DNA of 10,343 bases from Altererythrobacter sp. (lineage in GTDB: Bacteria; Pseudomonadota; Alphaproteobacteria; Sphingomonadales; Sphingomonadaceae): NCBI GenBank assembly GCA_024636575.1, contig JAGXGU010000138.1, positions 1 through 10,343 on the forward strand, in the 5' to 3' direction. Both the position numbers and the translations under genes were made by a program. Shown in pieces: positions 6,517 to 10,343 of this stretch. The notes under the pieces were generated by a model that saw nothing but the letters and a program-made list of their open reading frames with translations, ran no database searches and was not told the origin of the DNA. Each line of letters starts with the position of its first letter. The first letter of the stretch is position 1.

Positions 6517-9147
6517 ATGAACAACGGATCGAAAATCAGGGTCGTGGGCCCCGACAATGCGCCTGAACCGCAGACCGGCACGGCAGGACCTGTTTCTGAA
6601 GAGGCGATCGAGCTGGTCGACGAATATGTTGAAGAATGGGAAGACGATGCCATTCGTCCGCGCTCGACCGCGTGGATATTGCCGGTCCTGGCAGCTGTTG
6701 CCATTGCCGGCTGGACCGCGTTTTACGGATGGGCGCATCAGGCGGAGATTCTGTCCAGCGGCACCTCCACGCAATGGGCTGCGCAGTGGAGCGAGTGGAT
6801 CATAGCATGGTCGATTCCGGTCCTGCTGATCGTCTCCTTGTGGATGCTCGCGCTGCGCAACAGCACAAGGGAAGCAGCGCGTTACGGTGAAGTCGCGCGC
6901 AGCTTGTCCGGCGAATCGGCTGCGCTCGAACAGCGGCTGTCGGTCATCAACCGTGAATTGAGCATCGCCCGGGATTTCCTCGGATCCCAATCGCGCGAAC
7001 TGGAATCGCTCGGCCGGGCTGCCGGGGAACGGCTGTCGACCCATGCCGATCACCTGCAAAGCCTGATCCAGGATAATGGCGCACAGGTGGACGCCATCGC
7101 CACGGTCAGCACCACCGCCCTCGAAAACATGGTTCGTCTGCGCGATGATCTGCCGGTGATCGCAAATTCTGCGCGCGATGTGACCAACAACATCGGCAAT
7201 GCCGGACGAACGGCAAATAACCATATCGAAGAATTGGTTGCCGGGTTTGTTCGGCTCAATGAATTTGGCCAGGCCACCCAGCGCGAAGTCACCAGCCTGC
7301 AAGCGTCAATCAACGCCTCGCTCGCCGAATTCGAGGCGCAGACTACACAAATGGATGCCATCGCCAGAAGCCGGTTCGATGCCTTGCGATCCACCAATGA
7401 TCAATTCCGCACTGAACTGGACACCAGCGAAGTGGAAGCGCTTTCGGCGCTGCGCCGACGGGTGGATGCACTGTCGGGCGAGTTGACCGGAACACGCATG
7501 GAATTGGAAGAACAGGAACAGGCTGCCCTCGTCTCGCTGCGTGCGCGCCTGATGTCCTTGCGGGACGAAAGCAAGGTAATCGGTCAATCCGTGCGGGACA
7601 GCGAAGATCGCGCGATCATCACCTGGACCGGCCAGATCGAGGATATCCAGGCGCGCCTGACCGACGCGGTAGAACGGATTTCAGCGCTGGACGAAGCTGC
7701 GCTCACTGCTTCACGCACCAAATTGCAGGAACTGGCCGAAGAAGCGGAGCGGGTCGATACGACCATGGCAGAACGCAGTACAGCCTTGCACGAACAGATC
7801 GAATTGCGCCGCAACCAGATGACGCAAGACGAACAGGAAGCGATTGAAAGCCTCAGCGCACGCCTGGCCGGGCTCGACGAAGCAATCGCGGCACGGCGCG
7901 CAGCGCAGATGGAACAATCCGAGCGCGTGTACAAACATGGCGAAGCGATTGCCAAACGCCTGAGTGAATTCGAACAGAATTTGCAAGAAATCATCGCGCA
8001 GGGGGCCGACACCGAAATGGCTCTTGGTGGCGGCGCTCAGGCGCTGGCGCAAAAGCTGGACGAGAACCGCCAGCGGATCGATGAAACCACTACTGCCATC
8101 ACCGGCCTGACGGAGGATACCGTCCGGCTGCTCGAATTGATCCAGGCCAGTTCAGACCATAGCCGGGACATCCTGCCCGCAGCGATCAAGGAAGCCAGCG
8201 GCAGTATTACCGCCACGGAAGAACAGGTGAAACAGATCGGCATTCTGCTGGGTGAAGCCAGTGAAAAAGGCGCCGAATTGTCCGAATATGTGATGGGCGC
8301 CAAAGACAATGGTCAGGAAGCGCTGGACAGGATCGAAAGGTTCAGCGCCCGGATCACGGCCGCGAACAGCGCACATCTTGGCGAAATCGAACGGCTGGAA
8401 AAATCGCTCGGCGAGCTGGGCGCGCAAAGTTCCAGATTGTCCGATACTGCGCGGACGGAATTGCACGATTCGATTGCGTTCCTGAAACAATCGACCCGCG
8501 AAGCCATCGGCGAGATTGAAAGCGGAACGGCACTGAACTTCAAGGAAATTGCGGATCGCATCGGTGAAGAAAGTGCACTCGCAATCGATACCGCGCTGCG
8601 CAGCCGGACCGACAATGCGGTGGCGGAGCTGGAAGCAGCCGTGGCCAAGGCATCAAATGCAGGCCGGACAGCTGCGACCAATTTGCGCGATCAACTTGCG
8701 AAGGTGAACGAACTTGCGGGCAATCTGGAAGCGCGTGTGAACCGCGCACGCGAACGGGCAGAGGAACAGATCGACCACGATTTCTCCCGCCGCGTCGCCT
8801 TGATCACCGAAAGCCTGAATTCAAATTCGATCGATATTTCCAAGGCTCTATCGAACGAAGTCACCGATACTGCCTGGGCATCATATCTGCGCGGTGATCG
8901 CGGGATATTCACCCGCCGCGCGGTGCAGCTGCTCGACCATACAGAAGCGCGCGACATTGCCGAAATCTATGCTGCTGACAGCGAATTTGCCGAAAATGTC
9001 AGCCGCTACATCCATGATTTCGAAGCCATGTTACGCGTCATGCTGTCCACGCGTGATGGCCACGCATTGGGCGTGACGCTGCTCAGTTCGGACATGGGCA
9101 AGCTGTATGTTGCGCTAGCCCAGGCGATCGAACGGCTGCGCTCCTGA
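6517..9147 (+). CDS. Large membrane-anchored coiled-coil protein, TipN-like (polarity factor candidate)
   Basis: An 876-residue protein. An acidic cytoplasmic N-terminus (about 28-45) is followed by two membrane segments (about 53-72 and 95-114), then a coiled coil of roughly 640 residues and a compact C-terminal domain (about 765-876). That last domain has ordered motifs, such as D-T-A-W-A-S-Y-L-R-G-D-R-G-I-F-T-R-R and L-L-S-S-D-M-G-K-L-Y-V-A-L-A. The protein has no cysteine. A 29-residue repeat runs through residues 306-421. Size and layout match Caulobacter TipN (882 residues, two N-terminal membrane segments, long coiled coil), a new-pole marker that orients division and flagellum placement. 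Homology is inferred from architecture, not alignment. Methyl-accepting proteins were considered, but the conserved signalling hairpin is missing. The start is fixed: an in-frame TAG lies at 6505-6507 and no other start codon precedes 6517. No good Shine-Dalgarno is visible, so translation may be weak or leaderless. It is divergent from the Hpt-like gene. Confidence 0.85.
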   Translation: MNNGSKIRVVGPDNAPEPQTGTAGPVSEEAIELVDEYVEEWEDDAIRPRSTAWILPVLAAVAIAGWTAFYGWAHQAEILSSGTSTQWAAQWSEWIIAWSIPVLLIVSLWMLALRNSTREAARYGEVARSLSGESAALEQRLSVINRELSIARDFLGSQSRELESLGRAAGERLSTHADHLQSLIQDNGAQVDAIATVSTTALENMVRLRDDLPVIANSARDVTNNIGNAGRTANNHIEELVAGFVRLNEFGQATQREVTSLQASINASLAEFEAQTTQMDAIARSRFDALRSTNDQFRTELDTSEVEALSALRRRVDALSGELTGTRMELEEQEQAALVSLRARLMSLRDESKVIGQSVRDSEDRAIITWTGQIEDIQARLTDAVERISALDEAALTASRTKLQELAEEAERVDTTMAERSTALHEQIELRRNQMTQDEQEAIESLSARLAGLDEAIAARRAAQMEQSERVYKHGEAIAKRLSEFEQNLQEIIAQGADTEMALGGGAQALAQKLDENRQRIDETTTAITGLTEDTVRLLELIQASSDHSRDILPAAIKEASGSITATEEQVKQIGILLGEASEKGAELSEYVMGAKDNGQEALDRIERFSARITAANSAHLGEIERLEKSLGELGAQSSRLSDTARTELHDSIAFLKQSTREAIGEIESGTALNFKEIADRIGEESALAIDTALRSRTDNAVAELEAAVAKASNAGRTAATNLRDQLAKVNELAGNLEARVNRARERAEEQIDHDFSRRVALITESLNSNSIDISKALSNEVTDTAWASYLRGDRGIFTRRAVQLLDHTEARDIAEIYAADSEFAENVSRYIHDFEAMLRVMLSTRDGHALGVTLLSSDMGKLYVALAQAIERLRS

Positions 9148-9178
9148 CATTATCCTGCGCCGAACGGGCCTAGCGCAA
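9110..9178. repeat. Long-range inverted repeat at the convergent gene ends
   Basis: TTGCGCTAG (9110-9118) is the exact reverse complement of CTAGCGCAA (9170-9178), and pairing extends by three G-C pairs if one G is bulged. It spans the last codons of the coiled-coil gene, the 22-bp gap and the stop of the DUF1467 gene (9170-9172). The 51-nt loop makes it an unusual terminator. It may be coincidental. Confidence 0.35.
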
Positions 9179-9448
9179 ATTTTCAGGCGGCTTGAAAAGA
9201 TTGATGTCATCTGCCGTAACCCAGCCAAATTCGTAATTGAGCACGTATGATGCAGTGAGCACGGCTGCGACCAGCGAGGCGCGAAAAATCAGCCGGAATG
9301 GCCGGAAATTCGCTGGAGCACTGTCCGCCTGCCCCGGGATCTTCTCCACCCCCAATTCGTCATGCGTTCGCACACCGAAAGGCAGCATCACGAAGGCGCA
9401 CATCACCCAGACCAGCAGATAGATTGCGGTAATCGAGGTCCATTGCAT
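9170..9448 (-). CDS. DUF1467 family small membrane protein
   Basis: A 92-residue protein with two membrane segments (about residues 4-25 and 52-71). Between them is the DUF1467 hallmark stretch M-L-P-F-G-V-R-T-H-D-E followed by E-K-I-P-G-Q-A-D-S-A-P. The family is widespread in alphaproteobacteria and has no known function. The N-terminus is typical and there is no cleavable signal sequence. The ATG at 9448 lies 4 bp after the stop of the RNase J gene, with a G-rich stretch inside the end of that gene as a likely ribosome-binding site. The two are therefore co-transcribed and probably translationally coupled. Its stop, TAG at 9170-9172, lies in one arm of an inverted repeat shared with the convergent coiled-coil gene. 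Confidence 0.88.
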   Translation of the reverse strand: MQWTSITAIYLLVWVMCAFVMLPFGVRTHDELGVEKIPGQADSAPANFRPFRLIFRASLVAAVLTASYVLNYEFGWVTADDINLFKPPENLR

Positions 9449-9452
9449 GGCG

Positions 9453-10343
9453 TCAGCCCCCCATCAGGATCACTTTGACCTGCGGCTTCTTGCCGCTCCA
9501 CCGCGTCGCCGCGCGCCGGGTCGCAAGGCGGACAGCCTCGGTCAAAGACCCGCGGTCCTTGCGGGCGGTGCCCTTGAGGCCACGCAATGCCTTGACAATA
9601 TCGGCAGAGGCTTCCGCCACGAAATCGGCCTCATCCTCATCCAGCGGCATGCCGAGCAGTTCCAGATGCGGCTTCAGATTGGAATCGACCGCGACCACGA
9701 TCACGCCTTCGCGCGCAATTCGTCGGCGCATGCCAATCGCCTCTCCGTCAGCCGGTACGATAATATCACCGTCCAGCACCAACCGCCCGGTCCGTACTTC
9801 TGCCAATTTGCCCGGCTTGCCCGGTGCAAGGCGGATGATATCGCCGTTCTTCTGGAAGATATTATGCGGAATGCCAGCGGCCTGACCCACCCGGACTTGT
9901 TCCTGCATATGTTTGATCTCGCCATGCACCGGCACCAGGATTTCCGGCCTGATCCAGGAATAGAGCGCTTCCAGTTCGGGGCGTCCGGGATGGCCTGATA
10001 CGTGGATTTCGCTCTGCCGATCGGTAACCATCAGGATCCCGCGCTCGGCCAGCTTGTTCTGCACCCGGCCGATGGAAACTTCATTGCCCGGTATCTGGCG
10101 GCTGGAAAACAACACCACATCGCCTTTTTGCAGGCTGATCTGGTGGCTGCCTTCCGCCACGCGGGACAATGCGGCGCGGGGTTCGCCCTGGCCGCCGGTT
10201 GCCATGATCAGGACATCACCCCGCGGCAATCCCATCGCGGTCTGGAAATCGACGGTCTTGGGAAAATCCTGGAGATAGCCATTGTCCTGCGCCACTTCGA
10301 TAATCCGGTCGAGGGATCGGCCCGCGACGCATAATTTTCGGCC
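9453..10343 (-). CDS. rnj: Ribonuclease J, C-terminal part (5' end outside window)
   Basis: Metallo-beta-lactamase/beta-CASP ribonuclease with 5'-to-3' exonuclease and endonuclease activity, used in rRNA maturation and mRNA decay. 296 residues are visible, about half of a normal 550-residue protein. The frame is open to the window edge and the GTG at 10295 is internal. The beta-CASP motifs are clear: TGGQGEP (10179-10199), then S-S-R-Q-I-P-G-N-E, HVSGHP (9987-10004) with a metal or catalytic His, and PVHGE (9918-9932). The C-terminal domain follows and ends in V-K-V-I-L-M-G-G. The N-terminal HxHxDH zinc site is outside the window. The gene precedes the DUF1467 gene by 4 bp. Confidence 0.96.
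   Translation of the reverse strand, partial: GRKLCVAGRSLDRIIEVAQDNGYLQDFPKTVDFQTAMGLPRGDVLIMATGGQGEPRAALSRVAEGSHQISLQKGDVVLFSSRQIPGNEVSIGRVQNKLAERGILMVTDRQSEIHVSGHPGRPELEALYSWIRPEILVPVHGEIKHMQEQVRVGQAAGIPHNIFQKNGDIIRLAPGKPGKLAEVRTGRLVLDGDIIVPADGEAIGMRRRIAREGVIVVAVDSNLKPHLELLGMPLDEDEADFVAEASADIVKALRGLKGTARKDRGSLTEAVRLATRRAATRWSGKKPQVKVILMGG

Noticed and set aside
6472..7302. A 276-codon minus-strand open frame opposite the N-terminal part of the TipN-like gene
   Set aside because: It overlaps the membrane segments and the coiled-coil start of a clear gene and has shadow-like composition. It also covers the divergent promoter region.
7584..8012. Minus-strand frame rich in Ser, Ala and Cys
   Set aside because: It is the antisense of the coiled coil; its serine-rich composition follows from the Glu/Arg/Ala codons on the real strand.
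6517..9147. Methyl-accepting chemotaxis protein
   Set aside because: There are two N-terminal membrane segments and a long coiled coil, but no periplasmic sensor domain of usual size and no conserved signalling hairpin tip.

Overview
The window is dense, moderately GC-rich bacterial DNA. It most likely comes from an alphaproteobacterium of the order Sphingomonadales (Erythrobacteraceae-like). This is inferred from protein style and gene order (gltX next to gltA; an RNase J gene followed by a small DUF1467 membrane protein), not from a database match. No tRNA, rRNA, CRISPR array, insertion sequence or prophage signature is visible. Coding density is very high, and the longest gene-free stretch is about 110 bp.

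Layout. (1) 2-2424, plus strand: the 3' part of gltX (glutamyl-tRNA synthetase), then a complete gltA (citrate synthase) 20 bp downstream, probably co-transcribed. (2) 2445-6448, minus strand: four consecutive genes. In transcription order they are a small Hpt-like protein, a protein with a nucleotidyltransferase-like head and a membrane tail, an unidentified 321-residue helical protein, and a PAS-type sensor-kinase-like protein. The last three are spaced 25 and 2 bp apart and form a clear operon. The Hpt-like gene lies 110 bp upstream of them, separated by a stretch rich in short repeats and palindromes. (3) 6517-9147, plus strand, divergent from the Hpt-like gene: an 876-residue protein with two N-terminal membrane segments and a very long coiled coil. 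Its architecture resembles the Caulobacter polarity factor TipN. (4) 9170-10343, minus strand: a DUF1467 membrane protein and the 3' part of the RNase J gene, 4 bp apart.

How the genes may work together. gltX, gltA, rnj and the DUF1467 gene are housekeeping. The central block (2445-9147) is the unusual part. The kinase-like protein has Pro where the phospho-accepting His belongs, yet keeps its ATP-binding motifs. The Hpt-like protein has Met where its phospho-accepting His belongs. The nucleotidyltransferase/membrane fusion looks like a version of the inositol-phosphate cytidylyltransferase/CDP-alcohol phosphotransferase type that has lost most of its catalytic Asp residues. Three apparently degenerate proteins beside a TipN-like scaffold suggest a non-catalytic, binding-based polarity or cell-cycle module. 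That interpretation is inference and can be tested by conservation and localisation.
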